A stretch of 64,000 nt of DNA from contig NC_062213.1 in the NCBI RefSeq assembly GCF_902686445.1, forward strand, positions 56,369,268 to 56,433,267, written 5' to 3'. Of this stretch, positions 23,478-36,289 are shown in pieces. Source of the stretch: Sciurus carolinensis. Its lineage: Eukaryota > Chordata > Mammalia > Rodentia > Sciuridae. The notes beneath the pieces were generated by a model, which saw nothing but the letters and a program-made list of their open reading frames with translations, was not told where the DNA came from and did no database searches. How positions within the stretch are numbered: position 1 is the stretch's first letter; every line of letters begins with the position of its first letter. Position numbers and translations under genes: made by a program.

Positions 23478-23494
23478 AAAAAAAATCATTTTTC
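23478..23494. repeat. target-site duplication, 3' copy, of the full-length L1
   Basis: AAAAAAAATCATTTTTC is an exact match to 16445-16461. The A run overlaps the L1 poly(A), so the true duplication may be a few bases shorter. Confidence 0.95.
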
Positions 23495-24559
23495 TTAAGT
23501 GCATATCATAAGGCTATATGATGTTGTGTTCACTGTGAAAAATGAGAGAGTAAAAAGGCATAGTCGAGTAGTCCATAAGGTAAAGAAATGTATGGAGAGA
23601 GAAAAACTTCACAGATTGGCACATGATTTTTTATTTAGATGAAAAATGTTCAGCATTGCCGTGAAGTTCTTTTAGAAGGATGGCATGTAACTTTGACTTT
23701 GTATATCAGAAATATGAAAGAATTGCCAGATTTTTCCCAAATCAACCTCTTATTTTATCAAAACCAAGCACACAGGATTCACCTTCACATAGTATTTTTG
23801 ATAAATTGAGATGAGAAAGTTATTACTTATGCTGTTTAGCATTTTAAATATTCAAACTTTTCCCTTTAGTGCATGAGTATATCATTTTTCAAGTTTCCAT
23901 TTTGATCATTATGGTCCCAATAAATGAAACTATTTCACTGCCATCAAAAGAAAAAACAACCTTCAAGACTAAAAAATCAAAAGAGATTATGAATAATTAT
24001 TCATATAAGCTAAGTTTGCAAGAGCAATTCACTTTAATTTTTACTGTCTGCAAAATTCCTCCTGTGATTCTGGTATAATAGGTCTATACTTCCAAATATA
24101 AAACATAGAAATATTTTGATTTTCAAATAGCAAATGATAAGAACTGCTTACAGAAATCATAATCTCTAATCAAGTGCATCATTCCAAGTTATATCTTATT
24201 TTACTCTTTATCTCTGTATCTTGTCCATAATTTAAGAATAAGATGAACCTATAGGGTCCATATAAGCCATTTTGATTTGGGGCCATTTGATTAGGTTTTC
24301 TAGGGTTACAATGAGGAGTAGACATGCTTGCATCTGGCTTTCTTATGACCACTTTATTTGGGTCTGTTAACTTCCACTGTCCTCATTCCATTTGGGGACA
24401 TTCTGATTGGACCCACATGCCTGGTTTTCTCTTCTTTTATAAATGATTGCACATGAGGTTTCCTCCTTCCAAATCCCAAGTTGCCTGGATCTGTTCTTTT
24501 TTTCCTCAGCTCCTTATTAGGAAATTGGCTAGCAATTCGAGCAATTCAATTTGTTCTGA
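23495..24559. other. unassigned sequence
   Basis: No named repeat or exon recognised. Confidence 0.4.
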
Positions 24560-24770
24560 GAAGTTAATGGTGCTTTTTTCTAGGATGAGTAGTGTTTACC
24601 TCATTTTAAGATGGCATTTTAAAGTTTGCAGAATAATCTTCCAGGTAACCTGGTAGGTAGATTATCTTCCCATTTTGCAAAGGAAAAGACCGAGAAGTTA
24701 AGTGACTTTACCAAGGTTAAGTAAGTAAGTAGGAGAAAATCCTTGTTTTTTTGATTCTAGGCCTTTTCCA
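24560..24770 (-). mobile_element. MIR SINE (minus strand)
   Basis: ATTATCTTCCCATTTTGCAA, GAGAAGTTAAGTGACTTTAC and CCAAGGTTAAGTAAGTAAGT are the reversed MIR core. Confidence 0.75.
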
Positions 24771-26950
24771 TGTATGATAAATGCCCTGGCCAAGGATTAT
24801 GTATTTTTAGCTAAGAAGAGACTAATGTGATTTCAGGCAAGCTATTAGTTCAGTGGGAGATTTTTATATTAGACAATCTCTTACTATCCCTCAAAATCAT
24901 GTCACTTTGTCAATGTCCTACTTTGCTTTTACTGTTTATTCTTATTTAGTACTATGCATGGCTACTACCCTGTGAGTTAAAACAAACAAACAGATTCTGG
25001 CATCCTGTTTTGCGACTAATGACTCAATATTTCAGGAGATAGGGAAAAAAATTGGTAGTATAAAAAAGTGTACTTGTGAGTATGATGCATATCCCTGAAT
25101 TAAAAATCATTATACAGATCCTGACAAATACTTAACTATGGTCTCATTTTTGTGGCACAGGACTAAGTGACAATCTGGTCCTTACTTCAGTCTAACTTAT
25201 GGTTGGGCCATCTCCCCTAGCAGGCTTTCTCATGCAAGCTATAACGTCAGTCACAGTGGTGTAGCTGTCTTCTGATCAATTTAAGTACGCAATAAGGTAT
25301 TAACCCCACATAGAAGTTGAGTCCCCGTATTTATTCTACTATTAACCATGTGGATTGCTGGACAGTAGAATAGCTTGAATAAAACCACTTGGAAGTAATT
25401 TTTTTTTTTTTTACGTTTTAGAATTCTATAATTGACAAGGCTAAGGATTTATTAGCTAGGGTCAGTGGTGGTAAAAACTGTGATTGGATGAATCTAAGAA
25501 TTAACCCAATACTTTTATTTCCCTCTTTTTTCTGGTCAACCAGTATTCATTTCCTCTCCCTCCTTTTTAAATGGATGAATGCTACTTATTTAAGAGAATA
25601 ATAATTTGTTACTGCTGGTGTACTAAATCCTAAAAATATGTATTGAAAAAACTACAGTTTTTTTTTTTTCCTAATGATCTGTAAGTCAACAATTTAGGCT
25701 GAACTCAGTTAGGAAGTTCTTTGGAAAGGTCTGTCCTGGGTTATTCACTTGATTCACTTGATTTCCTTCACTGGTGGCTTAACTGAAATTGGATTGTCTA
25801 AAATGGCCTCAAGTGAGGTGGTTAACAACTGGAAAGCTGGATGCTCTGCTTTACCTCCAAATGGTCTACCTCCTAGATTGGTTTGGGTTTATTCACCCCT
25901 TGGTACACATTGCATTTGGAGACAGAGAGCAAGTTCCAATGTATAAAAATTATTTAAAATCTTAGGTCATTTCATACTTGCTAGTAGCACATTGACCAGA
26001 GTCAGTGAAATAGTCAGCCCACATTCAAGGATGAGAAAAAACCTGCACCTCTTGTAGAAGGGTTAGGAGAAGGAGAGCAAAGGTGTGTGTGTGTGTGTGT
26101 TGTGTGTGTGTGTTGTGCACGCGCAGGAATGGGTGAGATTATTGCAGTAATTCCAGCAATTAACACCATGGAAAGTAAAAACGATATGTAGTCATTATAT
26201 AGAGGAATTCAAATGAAAAATAGTCTAAGAATAAACAGTACAGAGCAGAAGATTCTAAATTAATCGAAGCATTTATTCTTAGAATTGAGCTATTTAAGTT
26301 TTAATTTAATACTGTACATTGCTATACTCAAATCTTGCTTTTATCCAAATAGTTTTATACATTGAGAAAGATTATGTAAAACATCATCTAAATATTGAGC
26401 TCTGAGGCATATCAGGCCATGAGTGTGTTAATTTGCACAAAGTGAAAGTTTGCACAATGGCCAAACATAATTTCCAACCTAGACGATTTTGTCACAATTA
26501 TGAAATGTTATATTAAAATATGAGTGGTTTGCTTGAGTGAACTAGAAACATGTCACCAGTTCAGTGCTCCGACTGAGAAATGAGCAGTATTACTCTTGAA
26601 AACTTCACTCAAGTAATGAGGCACATTAATTCAGTGCAGGGTTTCAGTTATTGCTCGAATTTAATCTGATCTTTTAATTCTCCTCTGCCTATAAAATATT
26701 CATGGACTTGTGTTTCATGCATCCCATGTTTCTGGTAAGTACACACCTTGCTTCTAATTTGAGGTATATTTAAGAACAAAACAGGCAAGGAAAATGCTTG
26801 ATCTTGCTCTAAAGTACAAGGTACCTGACCATGAGCTCATTACAGCCAAGAAAAAGCCTTATGTGAAAATTTTAGGGGAATATCTTTTGATAGTCTACTT
26901 ACTTTCAAATTAAAATACTACAGAGATACTCCTTTCTTCTGTTACACTTC
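24771..26950. other. unassigned sequence with microsatellites
   Basis: I recognise no gene here. Poly(T) runs occur near 25400 and 25659, and an imperfect (TG)n ending in GTGCACGCGCAGG occupies about 26084-26125. Confidence 0.4.
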
Positions 26951-27360
26951 TTGTTCTGGCTTGGATATAATTTGAGTGTGTCCCCTATATTTTATGTGCT
27001 GGGGTCTAGGTCCCAATGTAATGTTGGTAGATCTTTAAGAGTTGGGTCCTAGTGGAGGGTGATAGGTCATAGGAGCACTATTCTTGGAAGGGATTCCTGT
27101 GATTCTCCCAGAATGGGGTTGGTTCTTGAGAAAATAGGTTGTCATAAAGTGAGCCACCCTAGGTTCTTGGCCTTTCTGCTGTGGCTCTTTTCTTTCGTTT
27201 CTGTCATCGTGATGTGGCAAGGATGTCTTTGCCAGATGCTGGCAACGTGTTGTTGGGACTTTGTAGTCACCAGGATCATGAGCCCAATACACCTCTTGTA
27301 TTCATATGTTTTTCAACGTTAGGTATTTTGCTCTAGCAACCCCAAAAGATTAAGATACTT
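26951..27360 (+). mobile_element. MaLR LTR, MST-like (plus strand)
   Basis: The order of motifs fits an MST/MLT1-type LTR: GATATAATTTGAGTGTGTCC, GGTCCCAATGTAATGTTGG, a GGAGGGTGATAGGTCATAGG segment, GAGCCCAATACACCTCTTGT and finally GGTATTTTGCTCTAGCAACC. Overlapping 85- and 87-codon frames on both strands are by-products. Confidence 0.75.
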
Positions 27361-28929
27361 CCATTCCTGGTTACTATAGTTTGTCCTCATCTCTCTTGCT
27401 TCCCCATACTTTCCAGAACTCATTCCAGTTAATCCTATCCATTAATTCCACCCACAGGCTACCCATATACGCCCTTAACTAATGTCTTCCATGTTTTTTT
27501 TTTAATGTAACCTTTAGTTCAGTGCTAAAAACTTTCTCTCATCTTCTTTACTTCAATGGAAATGTAACTTCTCCAAATAACACTATCAATCAATCTATCT
27601 AAATCTAATCTATATTTTATATATACATATATTACACATATATTGTATATATAATCTTTGTGATTCTTGTGACCTAAAATGGCTCAACATCTCAATATCT
27701 TTTGCACTGCAGTTATTACTGCCATTGCTTTACTTGGACATTGTGTCCATTCTATGCTCACATTGTTTCTTCATGTTTCCACACTCTCATATTCTCTTCA
27801 TTTCTCCCATTAAATCATGCGCATCTTAAATGTTCATGTTGAGCATGAGATAGTTCCTCACTCGACATACTGCCAGTGACCTTAGCTTTCACTCCCATAT
27901 ACTGCCCATTATCACTTTCATATCCTGAATTTTTTTCTCACAAATTGCTAAGTTTTTATTTTGACACTCACCTGAGATTTCTTCACATCTGCTAAATCTT
28001 ATTCCCATTTTATTCATGAATAGGTGGTCTTCTGCCTTCTCCTCTGCCTACTTTGGCTTAGAGCAGCAAGAAGAGCAAGACTTAAAATCTCTAGTCTCAT
28101 CCTCCACTACCACATGGTACCTGAATAACTAGCTTCTTTGGGCCTCGGTTTCCTTTTGTCTTTGTACAATGGAAACAAAATAATTTATTTCGAAAAGCAA
28201 AGTAAATTCCCAAACGACAGAGTGGAAGTCTTGGTGAAGATTATTGCATACAATTTATAGAAGTTATAGTGCACTGCTACGAGAACAATATAGACATTTT
28301 TAGCAAAGTACTAAAATGAATAGTCATCATGTATGCTCAGTCATGTTGACAGTGCAAAATATTGAGCAGTTTGTGATCATAAGGAAAGTTCTTGGGAGTC
28401 TGAACATTTCAGACTTAGTTAAGATCTGCTCTACAAACTTCACTGATTAGTAAATGAGTTAGTATTTGTAAAATACCTGGGCACATGAATTTCTTTACCT
28501 TGTTGCTTTCCTGTGGTACCATTTTGTAGTTCAGAATTTTCTACAGAATTTTTTCCTTACTTTTGTTTCTGGGTGGTGTGGTGTCGTTGAGGAAAGTCAT
28601 TGAGTAAAATGATTTATTTCACTGTACATTAATAATACTTCATTTCAGCTGGACTTGTCTCACTACTGAGGAATATCTTCTTTCTTCTCATTTGTATCAC
28701 AGCCCATTCTTCCTGGGATGTCATCCTTCCCCTCAAAGGTCTAGTCTCACCCTCCTCATTTATTCAAGCCCATTGATCTAATGAAGTAAAGTAGTGTGTT
28801 TTTACTGGAGTTTGCAGCTTTTCCCAAAGATATCTACCCTTCCAACTTTCATTGCTGTTTTTAATAAATGTCGTATCACCCCTGTCTCTTTCCAGATAAG
28901 TTATAGAGGCAATTAGAGTTTTCTGGTTT
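27361..28929. other. unassigned sequence
   Basis: No gene recognised. A TATATACATATATTACACAT-type AT stretch lies at 27612-27655, and 28080-28180 has a weak MIR-like look that I cannot support. Confidence 0.35.
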
Positions 28930-29319
28930 TTTATTTTTATTTGTGGTAAAGTACACATAAATTTTACCATCTTAACTGTTTTTAAGTTATATAGTTCAGT
29001 GTTATTAAGAACATTTACATGTTATGCAACCATCCCCACCATTCATCTCTAGAACCCTTCATCTTGTAAAACTAAAGCTCTGAACATTGAACATTAATTC
29101 TCCATTTTCCCTTCCCTTCAGCTCCTGAAAATCTCTATTCTACTTTCCATCTCTATGAATGCTACAGGTTCATAAGGCAAGTGAAATCCTATGGCATTTG
29201 TCTTTTGTGACTGGTTTATTACACTTAGAATAATGTCCTCAAGGTTAATCTATGTTATAGCATGTACCAAAAATTTCCTCTCTTTTAAGGTTGAATAGCA
29301 TTACATTGTGTGAATCTGT

Positions 29320-29359
<40 letters not shown>

Positions 29360-29825
29360 CACATTTTCTTCATTCATTGACCTTTTTGTTATTGTGAATA
29401 ATGTTGCTATGAACATGAGTATACATATATTTCTTCAAGCCTTTCTTTTAATTATCTTGGAAATACGCCTAAAGTGAAATTGCTCAATCATATCATAATT
29501 CTATTTTTGTTTTTTTTATAGGAACTGTCATACTTTTTTCTATAGCAGTTATAGCAATTTAAATTTCCATTAATTTAAATTTTTTTTTATTTTTTAGTAG
29601 TAGCCATCTTAATTGGTATGTGGTTATATCTCAGTGTGTTTTGGAGTTGCATTTCTCTATTGTTCAGTGTTGTTGAAAATATTTTCATGTCTTTGGATAT
29701 CTATATATCTTTTTATTTAAATAAAACTCTGTGTCCCATTGCTTATCAAATCCTATTCTTGCTCATATTTTCTCTCATTAAATTTTTTTTTTGGGGGCTA
29801 TCTCTTCAGGTCCAGTCCTCATAAT
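28930..29825 (-). mobile_element. L1M 3' end (minus strand) with internal (TG)n
   Basis: Its order fits reversed L1M 3' UTR and ORF2 end: TTGTGGTAAAGTACACATAA, TTTTACCATCTTAACTGTTT, CAACCATCCCCACCATTCAT, a TAATGTCCTCAAGGTTAATC segment, ATTGTGAATAATGTTGCTAT and finally GGAGTTGCATTTCTCTATTG. A (TG)n run (about 29317-29356) sits where the TATATATA-like site of L1 usually lies, probably grown from it. Confidence 0.85.
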
Positions 29826-31469
29826 CTTATCTGTACTAGCCTTTAATGAATATAAACTGATTCCTATTTAATCTGTCCTGTATTTTCTCTCAACCTGGGA
29901 TTTTTCCCTGCCCAGACCCAGGTCTCTTGGCAATACAACCTGCCTGGAGTCTAAATATTAAAGCCCCTGCTCATGCTCCATTATTTCATGAACTATGGAG
30001 AAATTACTGCAGTTTTCATAAGACACTAGATCTATTGTGCAAATTTTCTTGAGAAATAGCCACTGGCTTTGAGTAAAGAAGAGGGCCAGGCATTTTCCCC
30101 AAGGAACAAGAGGCACAGAAAAATCTAGTTTCCACAATTATGTGGGCTCAGGAAGTGTTTCCTTTGCATTTCATAAGATGGCCTGAGGAAGTAGATATTT
30201 GGATACAAAATATACCTTTCTTATTCTGAATACTTGAGTGTAAGATGGTTTAAAGGAAGCTTCTGATTTTATCCATTAGGTCTCCATGAAACAGTTGCCT
30301 CTGAAGTTTCCAATACCAAAAAATGTTGAATACCTTGGTTCTGAAGATGATCCACTTTCTGAGGGTTGTTTCCATTAATAACACATATCGTGGTTGGGAA
30401 AAAGAATGTTTATTTATTTATTATTTATTAATTAATTCAAGATACTTTTTGGCTTGTCTACTATATATATGGAGAAGAACAGGTAGGTGAAAAACCAAAA
30501 TTTGTATCAAGTCTCCTAATACCAATACCCCTGTCTTCTATACCGCAATATGGCAAATTTGTAAGCCAAGGCCCAGGGTACAAATATATTTTGCTCTATT
30601 TTTTTTTTTTTTTTTTTGCAGAGTAACAAAATTATTTCTAAACCATGCTAATTATAACTTTAAATCAAACTACTCAGACATGAAAAGCCTTCATACTTAA
30701 AAAGAGCAGCCAATACTTCTGATTCTCTGTCAATTGTGGGCCAGAACAAAAGATGGTAGGTCATTTGTCTCCATCATTAGCTGAGATTGTTCCAGAGCTA
30801 TTTCCACGCCTCTACTGTAGCAAAGGTTGAAGAGCTTAATCCTAAACACAGATTGTTGAGAAGTTCTGAGACCAGGTTCAGACAAATGAAGTTCAGTTCT
30901 ATGAGTGTACAATATTGTTTTGAGTGCTTTTGAGGACACACACAAGCAGGCACAAATATAAAGTCTAGTCTTTTATTTGAAAGAGGTTACATTTGGTTAA
31001 GGGAACAAAGGAGATAATACAAGCAAAACATTAGTAAATGATAGTTCTATTTTTGTAATTAAAATAGTGTGGTAATGTTCAGGAGAAGATAAATCAATAG
31101 AGCCAAATAGCTTACAGAAGTACCAAAAAGTACACCAGAGGATTTAGTATAGCACGGATATTTCAATCAGTAGGAAAAAATGAAATCGTCTTATTAATTG
31201 TGCTGGGATATCAACTATTTGGAAAATAACTGTTGGTTCTCTAGCTTACTATATACAAATAAATCCTAGGTGAGCTAAGATAGAAAATTGAAATAATGAA
31301 ACAATAAAAATATTTAAAGAAAATGTAGAATTAAAAAAAGCAAATTTGGGGGTACCTAAAACCTCTCCTAGTGTGTGTGTGTGAAGCAGGGGCTCTTGTC
31401 TTTTCACTTTTCAGAAGATGACTTTTAATATTTCTCATCTCTAACCTTCTCCCTACACTTTTCTTTGAG
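29826..31469. other. unassigned sequence
   Basis: No gene recognised. TTTATTTATTATTTATTAAT-like repeats lie at 30411-30435 and a 19-T run near 30600. Confidence 0.4.
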
Positions 31470-31800
31470 GTGCTCATGATTTCGTGCATGTACTCTGTTA
31501 CTTCATACCCCTATGCCTGTGTTCTTGCTCCAGCTGGAATGCCCTCCTCACATTTCTTTTCAACCAAGTTCTTTTCATTTCTAAGACTTGGCTGAGGCAA
31601 CATCACCTCCTCCAGATCTTCTTTTAGGGCCAAATGTTCCTCTTCAAAGCTTTTATAGAATTTTTACTTAACTGTGTTATTATGTTAAATTGTCACTTTA
31701 AGTATCTCCTGCTGGACTACCGATTTTCAAGGATAAAGGCAGAAGCTCAGTATTGTAACCACAGAGGTGGTAGATGTTTAATAAATATTTGATGATTTTA
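31470..31800 (+). mobile_element. L2 LINE 3' end (plus strand)
   Basis: TTGCTCCAGCTGGAATGCCC, TTTCTAAGACTTGGCTGAGG, CACCTCCTCCAGATCTTCTT and a terminal GGTAGATGTTTAATAAATAT then TTGATGA follow the L2 3' end order. Confidence 0.75.
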
Positions 31801-31911
31801 GTCATTACAAATTGGTATTGATGCAAGTCAGTACCTAGGTTTTATGGACTCATGTTAGTTCCTTGAAATCCATAATGAGCTGGGTGAAAACACTTTTCCT
31901 ACTCCCTTTCT

Positions 31912-31984
31912 AGAATTTTGGATATTTCTTTTTTTTTTTTTCTTTTTTTGTAAACAAATGGGGAGAATTTTGGATATTTCTTTT
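31912..31984 (-). mobile_element. minimal L1 insertion (31 bp) with 21-bp TSDs
   Basis: The same 21 bp stand at 31912-31932 and 31964-31984 (both start AGAATTTTGGATATTTC). The 31 bp between are a T run, C, a second T run, then GTAAACAAATGGGG. That last piece is the reverse complement of the final bases of the young L1s here (compare TTGTAAACAAATGGGATAC at 43897). It is an L1 that was 5'-truncated after only about a dozen template bases beyond its tail. Seen directly: the TSD and the tail. Inferred: the L1 origin, from a short match. Confidence 0.85.
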
Positions 31985-34900
31985 GTTAAAAAGTTTTCAT
32001 TATATTAAGTTACCTAAGTTAAAGCTGAACTCTAAACAAATGTGTAATCAAATTCTTTAGTATGTGAATCATCAGTCATCGACTTTGCTTGTTATGATGT
32101 CTGTGATTGCTTCCTATTGATGTAATTTTTTAAAAATGTAATTTGTGGTTTACATTATGGAGATCTATCTGTGTTTGTATTGGATGTAAGGTGCAGTTAA
32201 AAATGTCAAGTAAAGAAAGTATAATTTAACTGCTGCATTTATTGTTTTTATTTTTATAATAAGGAATGAAAGCTTAAATATTTCTTTTATGTAAAGATAT
32301 ATAATGGAAGCAAAAAGTCTTTGGAACCAATGAACCATTTATATTGGTCAATCGAAAACTGATGAAAAATTTTTTTGAAGAAGGATCAATTTGAAGTTTG
32401 GAATTTTACTGTCTTAGGTTTCCCCTAATCTGAGCTTTTCTGGTACATTCTACAAAATTGTTTCAAAGCTAAGTAAAAGAAGATTTATATAATGAGTGAC
32501 TGTTGTGAATCCATTTGCCCTGGAAATGGTGGAACTTATTTGTAACTTGGAGCAGAGTAACAATAGAATTAGTTTCTGCTAAATGATGTCACATATTCCA
32601 GAATTACTGACTTTTATCTCTTAATTTGAAGTGGGTAATGAAGAATTGGAAGCTCTTTCAGTTTCCTTCAGCATGCAATTTGAAGGAAGCTACAAATGGG
32701 AGTGGAACTACAGATGTATGAATAACTTCATTTTTGATTTTCACATATTATGCATTGCTCATATCAGAAAGAATTTGCATTTCATGTGCTACTTTTTGGA
32801 AATTTGGAGTTGAAGTTGTCAAAATGGTTAAAAGTTACTTTGCTAAGGGACAAATTGAACCAGAAGGAAATCTCATCTACTCTGCCTCCAGAGAGAGCAC
32901 CTGGCGTGGCTTGGCAATATATCTGGTTTTGCTGATTTGATGAAGAATGGGGATATATTACCAGTGTACATTACATCAAAGATTCTGAGAAGAATCCCAA
33001 GGAAATCTTTGTTGTATGCTGTGAAAGTCATCCACTTTAGGAAACTAAGCATTTTGCATCAACAGAGCTTCAATGAGTTTGCTTGGAAATGGTAGCAGAA
33101 TAGAAATACACTTTTAAAATGAACAATGTAATATATATTCACATATCATATAATATATAGCATAAATAATAGACTTTTACTACATATATTTTTGAAACAG
33201 ATATATCAATAATACATACATTATTAGTCCTTTCATTATTATTGTGGTAAAATTGTTTTGCATCTTGATAATGTATCTTCTTGAGTTAAGTGCCTATGTG
33301 TATATATTGCCTCTTTTAATAGGGGAGCATTTATCTTTTGTTTAATGATATCTAAGTACCCTTTACATAGTATGGATAGTAAGCCTTTCTCTATCACATA
33401 TATTGTATGTTTGTTTTTCATCAGTTTCTTGTCTGTTAGCTTGTGATCATTCTTGAATGTTTCCTTTTCTTAAAAATGTCTGAGTTATTTGATTCGATAG
33501 GCTCGTGGAAAAATCATAGTTATAGTTTGAATTAGACTGATCTGAGAAAGAGAAAGGAGGAGATTTTACAGAACTTAGTTTTGACACAGAAAGATTTTGG
33601 AGACCCTTGCATGCATTTTAATGTCTCTGATTGCTTATCTCCTCTACTCTTATTTCAATCAGTCATTCTTTTCAGTTCTTTTGGAAAACAGTCTGGGTCT
33701 CAGTGCCCTTTTACAGATGGTGAAATAAAAGTACAAGGCTTTAGATCTTTAGAAGCAGCATAGTTTTTTCCTTTTGGAGGAGGGTTTTAAATAAAGAACA
33801 ACATTAAAATTTACTTTTGTTAACCTCATTCACCTGCTTTAGCAAGCAGAAAATGACAGATTCAGTCCAGTTGTCTAGAGAACATCTTGACATTTTTAAA
33901 ATGAACTCAAATTATCGAACACTGTATTACATTGGTTGAGCCACTCGTTTCAAGATAAATACATACATGGAAAAATATAACTTGGAACTGATTTTTATTT
34001 TGGCAGATTATTCATTTTTACTACATACGTTACTTCTCTGGCATAGTGATGGAATAGGAAAGGAAGATTATTCCAGGCTTGCAAAATAAACAAAAGACAG
34101 GACTCCAACTACAAGTTTGCTTAAGGATTAGAGAGCAAGAACTTTCAGTGGAGCATAAATTCTTTAAACGAGTGGTCCATGGTCTTGACATAGCAAGAAA
34201 AAGTAAGCATTCTCCTTAAGGCAACTCCACCTGTGTTAAGAAAACACTGGAACGATTGGATACAAAACTTGCATCCTTCCACTTTCCTTCAAGCCAGGGA
34301 ATATTCTCTTTGGAGTTTCTCTCTTAAAGGACGATGCTGCTACTGCTAGTTTTTAAGGGAAAAGGTCAGGACAGTGGGAAAACAAACAAAAATCCGTTTA
34401 AAAGTGACAGCAAAGGGGCATGGACAAGAACTGGCAGGAAATGGACAGTTAAAGATGTAAGATTTCTTGCAATTTTGTGTCAGATCCAGGCCTATGTAGA
34501 GTTTTTGGGATCTTTGCCCTTGCACAGGATTCTTAGTCCCTGGCACAGCATCTACATGGATTCCCTGGACAAAGCGGTGGCTTTGTATTGATTTGTACTT
34601 AGAACATTTTCTTATGCCATCATGTTCAGGCAGCTGGAATAATAAAGAGCAAAATTTCTTTGTTTTGCTACCTTTTTTTCTCCTTAAAGAATAGGCAGGA
34701 GTTTTATATTTCCTGGTAATTAGAGGGCATGAAGATGGAACTAGCAGTTTACATATTACAAATGAATCTTATGTAGCACTTTTATCACCTGGTTAATATC
34801 TCAAGCCAAGATTTTATTATACTGTATCACATTCCAGTGATTTTGTAAATTGAGATTTGGTAAAGGTACTATCATAAAATTTACCATATAAATTAAATGG

Positions 34901-35599
34901 GAAGACCCAAGATACACCTTATTAACATTCTGTTTTAATAAAGAAACTATGGTTGAATAAGAATAACTGTAATAAGATGATAGCTAGTATATGTATACTA
35001 GTATATAAAATTTTTATCTTATTAATAGATTCAAAGGGTAGAAAGTGTAGCTATAATTTTTTAAAAAATAATAGGCTATCAGAATAAAAAAATAAAGACT
35101 GAGATTTCACTGCACTTTTAGAAGGATTTTAAGATGACTGCCCCAAATTGACACTGTATTGCTAATGTATACTGTAAAGAGATACTGGAATGGAGGCTGG
35201 AGATAAATGAATAAGGGCAGAGAAGGAGAAAAATCTCATTTTGGGTTAGTGGAGTAAGGCTACATATGGGAAATAAAAGTTTTAGAAACTGATCATTAAT
35301 TGTTCGATTTTACAGAAAAGGTCAGTGCTAATTTTATTTCCTTAGAAAATAAGATAAAAATTCACTTACTTAAAAAACTAAAAATAATAAGTGTATTAAT
35401 AAAACAGCTAAGGATATAATACAGGTTATGGTTTACAGACATGTGTTTTTAAGTGCTAATCAAATTATATTACAAAGGTCATATGATAGGAGCCTTCAGA
35501 GAAATTATTTTAATAAAAAGATAAGAATGAATGATATTTAACAGATAATTTTTATATAAATGGTACTTTTAGAATTCTGATATTCTTCATGTACAACCC
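31985..35599. other. unassigned sequence
   Basis: No exon or repeat named. Short open frames at 32631-32940 overlap in all three frames and have no recognisable motif. AT-rich tracts occur near 33130-33190. Confidence 0.4.
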
Positions 35600-35690
35600 A
35601 AGAATACCCCATGTATGCATATATGTCAAAATACACTCTACTGTCATGTAATAAAATAAAATAAAAATTTTTTAAAAAAGCATTTACCAG
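35600..35690 (+). mobile_element. L1 3'-terminal fragment (plus strand)
   Basis: ATACACTCTACTGTCATGTA followed by ATAAAATAAAATAAAA matches the tail of the older L1 type at 57730-57780 (ATGCATTCTGCTGTCATATA). It is only ~90 bp, severely 5'-truncated. Confidence 0.6.
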
Positions 35691-36289
35691 TACATCTTTT
35701 CTCTATTCCATTGTGCACTGAAGGAGCTGGACCCCTGAGTACCATATTGCTTGAGTCATATCTATGTCATTAGGTGCAAAGCAAACTCATACTTACACAG
35801 AATATCCAAAGCAACTACTAGTTAAATAAAAGGACTTGTCAAGCAAAGAGAAACAAAAACATAATTTTGTAACAAAAAAATTCAGCTGTATGATCCCTTA
35901 GAAGAGATCCCAGTGAACATCTCAATTCTAAAGGAAGTTGCTATTGATTTAGCAAAACACTTCTTGCAAGCACATGAAGTCAATATTTTTGCTAAGAAAT
36001 ATGGGTGTTTTAAATGTTCATATAAATTTGTCAATTTTCAAAGAAAAATAATTCTGATGTTATTTTTCCTTATACTTTTGTTTATGCTATGAACCTGTGT
36101 ATACTAGCAGATGCTTAATAAATGCATAGTTCTGGAGGAAAATTAAAGTATTTATTAACATCTTAAAATTAGCATTATTTTCTGTAGCCAAGTTTATGAG
36201 AATTTTCTGTATTGAGTTTTGTGGTAGGTACTTTGTAGATGTAAGATCAAATATATTATTCTTTCAAGTGAGACACAGGATGTTTAAAA
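35691..36289. other. unassigned sequence
   Basis: I see nothing assignable. Confidence 0.4.

Noticed and set aside
32631..33060. Possible processed pseudogene (three overlapping short frames, fairly balanced codons)
   Set aside because: I could not match any known protein, no poly(A) tail or TSD is visible, and no frame is longer than 70 codons. A protein database search of all six frames would settle it.
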